In this document: piece by piece, positions 36,875 through 44,959 of the stretch
How the letters are laid out: each line of letters starts with the position of its first letter
Position numbering within the stretch: the stretch's first letter is position 1
Assembly (NCBI RefSeq): GCF_017104965.1
Contig: NZ_JAAGPR010000001.1
Location: 1-64,000, forward strand
Origin: Paraburkholderia sp. Ac-20340
GTDB taxonomy: Bacteria; Pseudomonadota; Gammaproteobacteria; Burkholderiales; Burkholderiaceae
Direction of reading: 5' to 3'
Length of the DNA stretch: 64,000 bases
Made by a program: the position numbers and the translations under genes
The notes under the pieces: generated by a model
The model's database searches: none
What the model was told of the DNA's origin: nothing
The model's input: the letters and a program-made list of their open reading frames with translations, nothing else

Positions 36875-38452
36875 TTAATTGAAATGCGTGAGGTTGGTTT
36901 GATCGCCGGGCTTATCTGCGGCCCGATCTGTCAATCGGTCATGCGAGGGAAACGCCACATCGAAGTGCGAGATCGCCGGTCCCGGCAGCGTGCGCTCGTC
37001 GAAGCCGCCGCCCAGTGCGCCGATCAACGCCACCCGCAGCGTGCGCCGTTGCGCCTGCAGATCGATCAGTTGCGCGCGTTCGTCGTAAAGCGTGAGCTTC
37101 GCGGTGTTCACGTCCTTTTGCATCAGCAGGCCGCGCCGGTGCCGCTCTTCGGCGATCGAGACATAGCGCTGCGCGGCGTCGGCGGCATCGCGCTCGCCGC
37201 TCACGAGGCGGTCCACGGTCTTGAGCGAGACCAGCGTGCGCGCGACGTCGCCCAGCGCCGAGTCGATGGTCTTGTTATAGAGGCCGATGGCGACATCGGC
37301 ATTGGCGGCGTCGCCCGAGAGTTTCGCCTTGAGGCGGCCGCGATCGAACACCGGCAGCGACACGGCGGGCCCGACCGAGCCCGCGAGCGCCTGGCGCGAG
37401 AACATCGCGCCGGGCGTGAGCGCGAGCAGACCGGCGAAGCCCACGAGATTGACGTCGGGATAGAACTCGGCGCGCGTGCCGTCGATGGCGGCATACGAGG
37501 CTTCCACGCGCAAACGCGCCGCGACGATATCGGGCCGTCGCCCGAGCAGATCCGCGGAAAGACGCGAGGGCAGCGGTGTATCGACGAGATTGGCGGGGCG
37601 CGGCCGCGTCAGCGAAAGGCCGCGTTCGGGGCCGCCGCCGGAGAGCACGCCCAGTTGCAACTGCGCGAGGTGAATGCGTTCGTCGGCGAGTTCGATCTGC
37701 GTGATGAGCTTGTTGCGGCGCACGGCGGCGTCGTCGGCGTCGTAGCCGTTGTCGATGCCGCGCGCCGCGCGCTCGCGTAACACCGCCGTGATCTGGTCGC
37801 TCGCGTCGCGCTTTTCGATCCACAGATCGTGCAGCGCGTAGGCCTGGTCGAGATCGCAATAGAGCGAGACGATGGCAATCGCCAGCGTCAGGCGGGCCTG
37901 TTCTGCATCGACGCGCGCGGCATCGCGCAACGAGAGCAGGCCGCGCGTGGCCGCAGCATTGCGTCCCCAGAGATCGAGCTGATAATTGAGTCCCACGAAA
38001 ATGGAGGACGGTGATTGAACAGGATCGCTAAATAACTGCACCGGTACGTCGTAGCCGTTGGCGGAGACATTGGCGACGCCGTTCGATTGCGGCATGCGCG
38101 CCTTGTTGACGCTTGCGCCTGCTGTCGCCGTGAGTCCCGTCAGCGATGAAAACTGCTGCAATTGCGCCTGCGCCACGCCAATGCGGGCTTTCGCGATCTG
38201 CAGGTCGGGGTTATGTGCATAGGCTTCCGCGACCAGTTGATCGAGTTGCGGATCGCCGAATTGACGCACCCAGTCGGGCGCGGGCCAGGCCGTGGCGCTG
38301 GCGGATTGCGGCGTGTCGGCCATGGTGCGCGAGAGCGCGTTCACGTCGGGCGTGTGCGGTTGCAAGGCAGGCATGATGGTCGGCGCGCAGCCGCAGACTA
38401 GCAGCGTTGCAGCGCAGAGGGCCATTAAAACGGCACTTTTTGGCGTGTTCAT
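36875..38452 (-). CDS. Outer-membrane factor lipoprotein (NodT family)
   Basis: This 525-residue protein is a TolC-like outer-membrane efflux channel of the NodT group. It has a lipoprotein signal ending in a lipobox at Cys22 (LLVCGC). Two outer-membrane-efflux repeats follow: PDWVRQFGDPQLDQLVAEAYAHNPDLQIAKARIGVAQAQL and, in the second half, RRPDIVAARLRVEASYAAIDGTRAEFYPDVNLVGF, the family signature. Length is normal. It starts four bases inside the end of rhlC (ATGA overlap) and abuts emrA. Together with EmrA and EmrB it forms a full tripartite exporter, probably for rhamnolipids. Confidence 0.88.
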   Translation of the reverse strand: MNTPKSAVLMALCAATLLVCGCAPTIMPALQPHTPDVNALSRTMADTPQSASATAWPAPDWVRQFGDPQLDQLVAEAYAHNPDLQIAKARIGVAQAQLQQFSSLTGLTATAGASVNKARMPQSNGVANVSANGYDVPVQLFSDPVQSPSSIFVGLNYQLDLWGRNAAATRGLLSLRDAARVDAEQARLTLAIAIVSLYCDLDQAYALHDLWIEKRDASDQITAVLRERAARGIDNGYDADDAAVRRNKLITQIELADERIHLAQLQLGVLSGGGPERGLSLTRPRPANLVDTPLPSRLSADLLGRRPDIVAARLRVEASYAAIDGTRAEFYPDVNLVGFAGLLALTPGAMFSRQALAGSVGPAVSLPVFDRGRLKAKLSGDAANADVAIGLYNKTIDSALGDVARTLVSLKTVDRLVSGERDAADAAQRYVSIAEERHRRGLLMQKDVNTAKLTLYDERAQLIDLQAQRRTLRVALIGALGGGFDERTLPGPAISHFDVAFPSHDRLTDRAADKPGDQTNLTHFN

Positions 38453-39402
38453 CCGCGCCGCTCCTGAAGCGTGACGCGGCGAATCCAGCGCGGCTGCGAA
38501 GCATCGAGCGGGCCGAGCCGGCCTAAAAAGCCGTCGAGCAAACCGTAGAAAATCCCTTTGAGTTTGGCGCGCTTGTCCTGTTCGCCCAACACGATCTGAA
38601 CGATCTGCCAGAGCGTCAGCAGGTTCGGCACGAGTGCGACAGGAAAGCGTGGGCCATATTGAATCGCAATCTGCATGGCATTGCGCGCGCTGTAATAGCG
38701 GCGCGTCCACGCGTGATTCATCGTGGCGATTTCCAGCGGGCCAACACGCCGCCGCGCCTTTGCACCGATGCGATGGCGCAACACCAGCGCGGGCACGAGA
38801 TAAAGCGGCACGTTGCGTGCGAGCGCACGAAAGCAGTATTCGGTATCGACGTGATCGATAAACAGCGCTTCGTCGAAGCGTCCGAGCGCTTTCCACGCTT
38901 CGCGCGATACAAAGCTGCCCGACGAAATCAGGAACGCGCAACGCATGGGCGCCGGCGTGCCTTGTTGCGTGTCTACCTGCAAACGACGCACGCCAATACC
39001 GTTGGTCGCGAGTTCGGGCAGAAAGCGGCCGTCGTTTTCATCGAAGATACGCGGCCCGGCGATGAATGCGCGTCCGGCAAGCCGCGCGGCGAGTGCGTCC
39101 ATTGTCGGGAAATAGGCGGGCGGGACCACGGAGTCCTGGTCGAACAACGCCACGGCGTCGATCTTCGGATCGCGCGCAAACAGATGCGTCAGCCCCACGT
39201 TGTACGCGCCCGCAATGCCGCCGCGATTGCCGTGATGGATCAGCGTATAGCCGTCGCGCCTGGCGGCTTCGCGCGCGCTTGCGTCGGCCTGAGGCGTATT
39301 GTCGATGACCACGAGCGCCGCGCACGCTTCACGCAACGCGCGTAGCCGCGCGAGCTGTTTGCCGCTCGGGTGAAAGAGAATGACGAGTGCACCTGCCCGC
39401 AT
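38449..39402 (-). CDS. rhlC: Second rhamnosyltransferase, family 2 glycosyltransferase
   Basis: This 317-residue family 2 glycosyltransferase would add the second rhamnose to mono-rhamnolipid using dTDP-L-rhamnose. Visible motifs include VILFHPSGKQLARLRAL, VVIDNT, HHGNRGGIAGAYNVGL and the metal/nucleotide-binding DQDS (residues 88-91), then FLISSGSFVSREAWKALGRFDEALFIDHVDTEYCFRA. These match the rhamnosyltransferase (RfbF/RhlC) subgroup. AAAGGA precedes the ATG. Its place between the MFS pump and the outer-membrane factor in an operon with rhlA and rhlB supports RhlC. The product is predicted to be di-rhamnolipid. Confidence 0.85.
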   Translation of the reverse strand: MRAGALVILFHPSGKQLARLRALREACAALVVIDNTPQADASAREAARRDGYTLIHHGNRGGIAGAYNVGLTHLFARDPKIDAVALFDQDSVVPPAYFPTMDALAARLAGRAFIAGPRIFDENDGRFLPELATNGIGVRRLQVDTQQGTPAPMRCAFLISSGSFVSREAWKALGRFDEALFIDHVDTEYCFRALARNVPLYLVPALVLRHRIGAKARRRVGPLEIATMNHAWTRRYYSARNAMQIAIQYGPRFPVALVPNLLTLWQIVQIVLGEQDKRAKLKGIFYGLLDGFLGRLGPLDASQPRWIRRVTLQERRG

Positions 39403-39454
39403 CGCGTGGTTCCTTTCGTGGTTTGATGTGTTGTTATCGTTGTGTGTTTTTAAT

Positions 39455-41008
39455 TCAGTGGCCGATGGTCATTGCCGCGCCCCGTTTAGGTCGTGTCAGC
39501 CACATCAACGCGGCCAGCAGCACGCAGGTGACGCTGGCCATGAAGAACATATCGCTCGTTGCCATCATGTAGGCCTGCTGCATCGTGATCTGATGCAGCG
39601 CGCCCAGTTCGCGCGCACCGGTCACGCCCATCGCATGCAGCGTATCGACGAAATGCTGCGTGCCGCCCGATTCTTTCGTGACCGATTGCGAAACCGTTGC
39701 ATAGTGAAACGTCGCGCGATGATCCCAGAGCGTGACGCTCATCGCGGTGCCGAAAGCGGCGGCCAGTGTGCGCAGAAAATTCGACAGACTCGATGCGGAA
39801 GCCAGTTTGTGATCGGGCACGCGCGAGAGCGTGGCGGCCGTGAGCGGAATAAAAAAGCAGGGCAGGCCAATGCCCTGAATCAGCCCCGGCGTGACGATCT
39901 GCGTGAACGTCATCGTCAGCGTGAAATGCGTGTCCCACCAGAGCACGGCGGCAAACACGAGAAAGCCGAAGGTGGCGAGCACGCGCGCGTCGAAGCGATG
40001 CGCGTACAGGCCGACGAGGATCGAGAACACCAGCGCAAGAATGCCGAGCGGCGCGGTGGCAAGCCCCGCGTGAAAAGCGTCGTAGCCCATCACGGCCTGT
40101 AGCCAGAGCGGGAACACCACGCCCACCACCGAAAAACTCGCCATGCCGAGCGAGATGATGAGTACGCAGAAAGAGAACGTGCGATCGCGAAAGAGGCTCA
40201 GGTCGATCACGGGCTGCGCTTCGCCGGCTTCCCAGAGCAGTAGTGACACCAGCGCGAGCGCGGCGACAATCGCCAGCGTGACGATCAGCGTGGAATCGAA
40301 CCAGCCCGCGTCGTGGCCGAGATCGAGCATCGCCTGCAATGCGCCCACGCCGATCACAAGCAGCGCGATGCCGATGTAATCGACCGGCACGCGTTCGCCG
40401 CGCTTTGCGTCCTTCCGCAGCATGGTTGCACAGACAACGAAAGAGAAAAGCCCGATCGGCAAATTGATGAGGAAGATCCATTCCCACGAGAACACGTCGA
40501 TCAGATAGCCGCCCACCACGGGGCCGAAGATCGGCGCAAGCAACACAGTCATGCCCCATAGCGCGAGCGCAAGCGTGCGTTTGTCGCTCGGGAAGGTGCG
40601 CAGCAGGATGGTTTGCGAGAGCGGCACCATCGGCCCGGAGCAGAGTCCCTGCAAGGCGCGGCAGATCACCAGCACGTGCAGATCGGCGGCGAGCGCGCAC
40701 ATCAGCGAAGTGAGCGTGAACAGCAGCACCGCGCCGATAAAAAGCCGCGTTTCGCCGATTCTGCGCGCGAGCCAGCCGGTCAGCGGCACGGCGATGGCGG
40801 CCGCCACCGAGTACGAACTGATCACCCACGTGCCCTGGCTGTTCGCCACGCCCAGGCTGCCCGAAATAGCGGGCACGGCCACGTTGGTGACCGTCGAGTC
40901 GAGCACTTCGATAAAGGTGGCCAGCGAGAGCGCGAAAGTCAGCAGCGCAAGGCGCAAGCCGCGCGTGGCGTGGCGTTCCGGCAGCGCGAAGGACGGTGCG
41001 GTGCTCAT
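39455..41008 (-). CDS. emrB: DHA2-family MFS transporter (EmrB type) of the rhamnolipid operon
   Basis: This 517-residue protein has about fourteen membrane spans with the DHA2 signatures LDSTVTNVAVPAISGSLGVANSQGTWVISSY, GWLARRIGETRLFIG and FGPVVGGYLIDVFSWEWIFLINLPIG. The start (ATG at 41008) overlaps the rhlB stop by four bases, a clear sign of coupled translation. It should be the inner-membrane motor of the tripartite system completed by the outer-membrane factor and EmrA. Related MFS genes sit beside rhlB and rhlC in other Burkholderia. Rhamnolipid export is a context-based prediction. Confidence 0.88.
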   Translation of the reverse strand: MSTAPSFALPERHATRGLRLALLTFALSLATFIEVLDSTVTNVAVPAISGSLGVANSQGTWVISSYSVAAAIAVPLTGWLARRIGETRLFIGAVLLFTLTSLMCALAADLHVLVICRALQGLCSGPMVPLSQTILLRTFPSDKRTLALALWGMTVLLAPIFGPVVGGYLIDVFSWEWIFLINLPIGLFSFVVCATMLRKDAKRGERVPVDYIGIALLVIGVGALQAMLDLGHDAGWFDSTLIVTLAIVAALALVSLLLWEAGEAQPVIDLSLFRDRTFSFCVLIISLGMASFSVVGVVFPLWLQAVMGYDAFHAGLATAPLGILALVFSILVGLYAHRFDARVLATFGFLVFAAVLWWDTHFTLTMTFTQIVTPGLIQGIGLPCFFIPLTAATLSRVPDHKLASASSLSNFLRTLAAAFGTAMSVTLWDHRATFHYATVSQSVTKESGGTQHFVDTLHAMGVTGARELGALHQITMQQAYMMATSDMFFMASVTCVLLAALMWLTRPKRGAAMTIGH

Positions 41009-42339
41009 GCGCGAACCACCGCGAGCATGGGCGCAGGCACGGCTTCGTGCGCTGGCTGATGCGCCGTTTCCTGCGTGGCCGATGGCGCGAAGCGTTCGAT
41101 GAAGCGCGCCGCTTCGGCGCAACCGTCGGGCGAGGCCGCGAGCTTGCCGCGCGTCTGTGCGCAGCGCGTGGCGATGCGCGAATCATGCAGCACGCGGGCG
41201 AGCGCGTGCGCCAACGCGGCGTTCGTGAACGGCGCATCCAGACGCACGCCGCAGCCCGCATCGGCGACACGCTGTGCATTGTCGAACTGATCGTGCGCGA
41301 ACGGCGTGACCACTTGCGCAATGCCCGCTTCGAACGCGAGCGACGCGGTGCCGATACCGCCGTGATGCACGAGCGCGCGGCAACGCGGCAGCAGCGCGCG
41401 CAACGGCACATAACGCCGATGCAGCAGACGTTGGCGCGGCATATCGCGGCCGCGCTGGGCATCGTCGGGGGCGCTGTCGCCGCCTAGCAGCAGGCCGCGC
41501 GTGCCGGTCGCGCGCAAGGCGTGCAGGACCGCTTGCGCGTAGTGCGCGCCGTCCACCAGCGTCGATCCGGCGGTGAAGACCACGGGCGGCTCGCCGGCGG
41601 CCAGGAAGGCTTCGAGTTCCGCGTCGGGCGCGCCATCGTCGAGATCGTTGAAGAGCGGGAAGCCGCTGAGCGTGTGCTGCGCGGGCCAGTCGGGCTGTGG
41701 CGGCGCGAACCAGTCGGGAAAGAGGCAGAGCACGCCATCGGTCGAATGCAGCCAGCGGCCGAGGATGCGCTTCGCGGGCGGCAGCGAGAGCTTCACGCGC
41801 AACGCGTTCAGATGCGGGCCGCACACGGCGTCGAGTACGGCGCGCTCGATCAGCGTCATCAGCGCGGTCTTGATCGGCAAGGGCAGGCCGCGTGGAATCG
41901 TCAGGCGCTTGTGCGCGGGCGGCGCGTGCGCCGAAAGCAGTGTCGATGGTGAAACCTGTACGGACACGTATGGCGTGCCGTATTGCTCCTGCAAGAGGCG
42001 CGCGGAGAAGGCCCAGAGTGTGCCCACCAGGACTGTATTCGCGTCGAGCCTGGCGTGCAGCGCCTCGTAATGCGGTTCCAGCACGGGCGCAATCAAGGCC
42101 CACAGCGTCTTGAACGAGGTACGCGGATGCCAGAGCGCAGGATTCGCGAGCGCGGCCGTGTAGTCTTCGGCAAGGCCGATCGCGACGAAATCGAAGCCCT
42201 CGCGACGCACCGCCGGCTCGAATGGAGGATGCGTGCAGAACACGACGCGATGACCGCGCGCAGCCAGCGCACGGCCGACGCCGAGCAGCGGATGCACGTC
42301 GCCCGCCGAGCCGATCGCCGTGATGATGATCTGTGCCAT
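41005..42339 (-). CDS. rhlB: Rhamnosyltransferase 1 catalytic chain
   Basis: This 444-residue GT-B glycosyltransferase transfers rhamnose from dTDP-L-rhamnose to the hydroxyalkanoyloxy-alkanoate made by RhlA. It starts with IITAIGSAGDVHPLLGVGRALAARGHRV, the acceptor-domain motif, and has the nucleotide-sugar-binding C-terminal region LVHHGGIGTASLAFEAGIAQVVTPFAHDQFDNAQRV. Length and layout match Burkholderia RhlB. The C terminus has an extra low-complexity tail (about residues 420-444). It is 16 bases after the methyltransferase gene and overlaps emrB. It acts at the inner membrane. Confidence 0.9.
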   Translation of the reverse strand: MAQIIITAIGSAGDVHPLLGVGRALAARGHRVVFCTHPPFEPAVRREGFDFVAIGLAEDYTAALANPALWHPRTSFKTLWALIAPVLEPHYEALHARLDANTVLVGTLWAFSARLLQEQYGTPYVSVQVSPSTLLSAHAPPAHKRLTIPRGLPLPIKTALMTLIERAVLDAVCGPHLNALRVKLSLPPAKRILGRWLHSTDGVLCLFPDWFAPPQPDWPAQHTLSGFPLFNDLDDGAPDAELEAFLAAGEPPVVFTAGSTLVDGAHYAQAVLHALRATGTRGLLLGGDSAPDDAQRGRDMPRQRLLHRRYVPLRALLPRCRALVHHGGIGTASLAFEAGIAQVVTPFAHDQFDNAQRVADAGCGVRLDAPFTNAALAHALARVLHDSRIATRCAQTRGKLAASPDGCAEAARFIERFAPSATQETAHQPAHEAVPAPMLAVVRA

Positions 42340-42355
42340 CGGGCCGCCGCGCGCG

Positions 42356-42925
42356 TCAGTAGATGCCGGGAATCAGCGCGGCGACTTCGCGGCGGTAGCG
42401 CGCGTAGGCATCGCCGAAATGACCGGTGAGCCAGCTTTCCTCGACACGCACCTTGAAGGCCAGCGAAGCGAAAATCAGCACGACGCCCAGCGCGCCGCGC
42501 CAGGTTTCGCCGATGACCGCGGAACCCGCGAGAGCGATCAGGCAACCGGTGTAGATCGGGTGGCGCACGAGCGCATACGGGCCGCTGCGGATCAGTTCGT
42601 GGCCTTCCTTGAGCGTCACGGAGACACTCCAGTTCGTGCCCAGATGCAGGCGCGCCCACACCGAAAACAGCAAGCCGGCCACGAGCAGCGCGAGTCCGCC
42701 GAACTGCACTGCGCCCAGATGCGACCAGTCCGGCAGCAGCGCATCGAACGAGGGATCGGGCAGGATCACGAGCGCGCCGCCCACGATCAGCGGAATCGAT
42801 TGCCAGGTGCGCGCGCTGCGCGCTTCCTTGCGCGCGGTGGTCTTGACGGCTTGCGCCGTCGCGATCCAGTACGCAAGCCACAGAAGCCACGGTACGACGA
42901 TGGCGATACTTTGCACGATATTCAT
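42356..42925 (-). CDS. ICMT/PEMT-like integral membrane methyltransferase inside the rhl operon
   Basis: This 189-residue protein has about five membrane segments. It carries the C-terminal methyltransferase core of the isoprenylcysteine carboxyl methyltransferase family: RSGPYALVRHPIYTG (113-127), EES (162-164) and FGDAYARYRREVAALIP (170-186), which form the S-adenosylmethionine site. ICMT enzymes methylate a lipid-linked carboxylate. Here the gene sits between rhlA and rhlB, with 35 and 16 base gaps and its own AAGG site. The free carboxyl of HAA or rhamnolipid is therefore a natural candidate substrate, giving a methyl ester. That substrate is inference. I do not recall this gene in the classical Pseudomonas or B. 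thailandensis rhl clusters. Confidence 0.82.
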   Translation of the reverse strand: MNIVQSIAIVVPWLLWLAYWIATAQAVKTTARKEARSARTWQSIPLIVGGALVILPDPSFDALLPDWSHLGAVQFGGLALLVAGLLFSVWARLHLGTNWSVSVTLKEGHELIRSGPYALVRHPIYTGCLIALAGSAVIGETWRGALGVVLIFASLAFKVRVEESWLTGHFGDAYARYRREVAALIPGIY

Positions 42926-42960
42926 GAGCGGGCCTTGACGATGGGTTCGAGCGTTGCGGC

Positions 42961-43887
42961 TCAGGAAAGCACGGGCACCTGGAACGGCAGGCGCTGCGGC
43001 ACGCTGGAGTTGGCGACCGGCGAAAGCTGCGGGATCGGTGCGATGGGCGTGAAGGTCTCGCGCTCGCCGCAGAAGAAGTCGCACAGCACCGTGCGCATCT
43101 GTTCCTGCTGCGCGCGGCCTTCGAGATCGAGGAAATGGCCTGCGCCGCGAATCGTCGAGAATTCGGCGTGGCGCACGTAATCGCCGAGGCGTCGCACATC
43201 GGCGGCAGTGGTGTAGTCGTCGAGATCGCCGTTGACGAATTTCACGTCGCAATCGATATGGCGAAACTCATTCAGATAGCGCTCCGGTTCCATCGCCAGA
43301 ATCTGATCGACGTGGAAGGCGACCTGATCCTGTTCGTCGCGCGGCAGACGCGTGAGATAGCGGTAGTTGTAGAGCTTCATGATGCGCGGTAGATGGCGGC
43401 CCACGGTGTCGTTGAGTAGCTGCGCCGCCTGCAGGTTTTCGCCAGCGGCGATATGGTCGCGCGCGCGGGTGACGTAATCGGTCATCGCGGCGTTGAGGAA
43501 CGGCGAGAACGACGCGATGGCCGCGCGGCGTACGCTGGCGCAACCGCGCGCGAGTGCGAACAGCGAAGCCACGCCGCCCCACGAAACCGACAGCAGGTAC
43601 GCCGGACGGAAGCGATCGGCGATGTGCATGAGGATGTCGACTTCGTCGTCCTTGGTGAGCGCGTAGTCGCATACGTTGTGCTCGCGCGACTGGCCCGCGT
43701 AGGGCAGATCGAAGCAGAGCGCATTCACGCGTTCGCCCAGATAGCGGATGGTCTGGCCGAACGACGCGGTGGTCGCCAGTGCGCCATTGACCAGCAGCAC
43801 GGTATCGAACGACGGATCGAAGCAATGATGCTCGACATAGACTTTGAGGCCACCCGGTAGTGGCAATACCTGCTTCTCGACGGACAT
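42961..43887 (-). CDS. rhlA: HAA synthase RhlA (rhamnosyltransferase 1 chain A)
   Basis: This 308-residue alpha/beta hydrolase-fold enzyme joins two 3-hydroxyacyl chains to make the lipid part (HAA) of rhamnolipids. It resembles Pseudomonas aeruginosa RhlA along its length: VLLVNGALATTASFGQTIRYL, CFDLPYAGQSREHN, nucleophile elbow SVSWGG with Ser102, and GAGHFLDLE carrying the catalytic histidine. The ATG at 43887 has GGGGGA upstream; an upstream in-frame ATG is not needed. The C terminus has a Pro-rich extension. It is the first gene of the operon, with a long leader behind a predicted sigma-54 promoter. Confidence 0.93.
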   Translation of the reverse strand: MSVEKQVLPLPGGLKVYVEHHCFDPSFDTVLLVNGALATTASFGQTIRYLGERVNALCFDLPYAGQSREHNVCDYALTKDDEVDILMHIADRFRPAYLLSVSWGGVASLFALARGCASVRRAAIASFSPFLNAAMTDYVTRARDHIAAGENLQAAQLLNDTVGRHLPRIMKLYNYRYLTRLPRDEQDQVAFHVDQILAMEPERYLNEFRHIDCDVKFVNGDLDDYTTAADVRRLGDYVRHAEFSTIRGAGHFLDLEGRAQQEQMRTVLCDFFCGERETFTPIAPIPQLSPVANSSVPQRLPFQVPVLS

Positions 43888-44169
43888 GAGATTTTCCCCC
43901 CGCATGTAATGCCAAAAAGACGAACGCGACGAACGCACCCGCAGCCGGCCGGATAGCGAAATGACGCCTGTTGGGCGTATCGCATCCAGGATGGCTGCAC
44001 TCGATTTCGCCAGGGCCGCGCCGCGTACCGATGCGTCGCGCCGCCTGCAATGTGCCGGCCCGTGGCTTGAAAACTTGTCCCCTCCAGGCCGAAGGTCGGG
44101 CGCGGCCGTGAGAGGCGGCCGCTTGCGCCTTGTACCGACGCTGTGCCCGATTGCTGCACTGCTTCTAAC

Positions 44170-44184
44170 GCAACAGGTGTGCCA
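44170..44184 (-). promoter_or_regulatory. Sigma-54 promoter for the rhamnolipid operon
   Basis: Read on the minus strand this is TGGCAC-N5-TTGC, an exact match to the -24/-12 core of sigma-54 promoters with correct GG-N10-GC spacing. Transcription would start near 44158, giving a leader of about 270 bases before rhlA. Confidence 0.6.
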
Positions 44185-44309
44185 TTTCGACTGAGGAATC
44201 GCGGCGGGAAGGACGCGACGGGTGCCGGATCGTTATGGGGCGGGCGTTGCAAGGCGATTGCACTTGAGCACTTTGCTGCCGTGCGAGAGACCGATGTGCG
44301 CACAACGAA

Positions 44310-44340
44310 CGTAACGATGCGCGCGACATTGGGCGTAACG
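44310..44340. promoter_or_regulatory. Two CGTAACG half-sites upstream of the rhlA promoter
   Basis: CGTAACG occurs at 44310-44316 and 44334-44340, 24 bases apart. They are 130-155 bp upstream of the rhlA -24 element, and are the same core as the palindromes at 44357 and 44767. Confidence 0.45.
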
Positions 44341-44356
44341 TAATGGCTCATGTTCC

Positions 44357-44380
44357 GTGTTACGGGGCTGGCCGTAACAC
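44357..44380. promoter_or_regulatory. Palindromic activator site (UAS) on the rhlA side
   Basis: Perfect 9-bp arms GTGTTACGG and CCGTAACAC flank a six-base spacer. The centre is about 185 bp upstream of the sigma-54 promoter of rhlA, a typical distance for an enhancer-binding protein. Confidence 0.55.
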
Positions 44381-44766
44381 AGGTAAACCTGGGTAATGAA
44401 ACGCCATGCGAATGCGATATTCAGCGCGAATTTGTTAATCGATGCGAAAGGGAATTCGCATAATCGGATAGCGATTTCTGTGGATGGGCGGTGGCGTTTT
44501 TTGAAAGTTGCGCGGATGGTTTGCAGATCATTTTCGACCTGTTCATATGGGTAGGTTGCGCGAACATTTCGTCTCGGTCATCCTCGCCGGATATGCCGGG
44601 AGCTGTGTCTGTGTTTTGCGATTTAAATAATCGGTAGTGCGTTTTTGTTTTTGTATCGGCGAATAGTTTTTCTCCCATTTCGCGATTCGCTTCCGCGATA
44701 TCGACCGTCTCGCTGCACTCGCAACTTTCTTTGCGCTCCTATCCCTCTCGTGTTGGCGCTCATGTC

Positions 44767-44788
44767 ACGTTACGCAATTTCGTAACGT
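44767..44788. promoter_or_regulatory. Palindromic activator site (UAS) on the repeat-protein side
   Basis: Perfect 8-bp arms ACGTTACG and CGTAACGT flank a six-base spacer. The centre is about 113 bp upstream of the plus-strand sigma-54 promoter. Further GTTACGT copies lie at 44803-44809 and 44861-44867. Confidence 0.55.
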
Positions 44789-44888
44789 CGGTGGATTTCC
44801 CTGTTACGTCTAATCAATTCGCATTGACTGCATCGATTTTGATGTCGTGAATGTGCCGTCGTTACGTGTTGTGGCCGGTTTGCTCGCG

Positions 44889-44905
44889 TTGGCATGGTCT
44901 CTGCA
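44889..44905 (+). promoter_or_regulatory. Sigma-54 promoter for the repeat-protein gene
   Basis: The sequence TTGGCATGGTCTCTGCA matches the extended sigma-54 consensus (YTGGCACGRNNNTTGCW) at 12 of 14 defined positions, with the required GG-N10-GC. The start point would be near 44916, about 44 bases before the ATG at 44960. Confidence 0.6.
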
Positions 44906-44959
44906 GTGTGTGGTCCCGCAGCCGACCGCTGCGATAACCAACCTAAAGAGAGACTAGCG

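Larger units (their letters stand above)
43888..44959. other. Regulatory intergenic region between rhlA and the repeat-protein gene
   Basis: This 1072-base region carries no convincing gene. It holds two divergent sigma-54 promoter matches, two GTTACG/CGTAAC palindromes and four more single copies of that core. The middle part (about 44390-44700) is visibly lower in GC. An 85-codon minus-strand open frame at 44421-44678 has no recognisable features and I do not call it. Confidence 0.7.

Noticed and set aside
43888..44400. LuxR-type quorum-sensing box upstream of rhlA
   Set aside because: I looked for a CTG-N10-CAG type palindrome, as expected from other rhl systems, and found no convincing match near the predicted promoter.
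44421..44678. 85-codon minus-strand open frame in the rhlA regulatory region
   Set aside because: It lies in a low-GC non-coding stretch, has no recognisable motif or ribosome-binding site, and overlaps the regulatory region.
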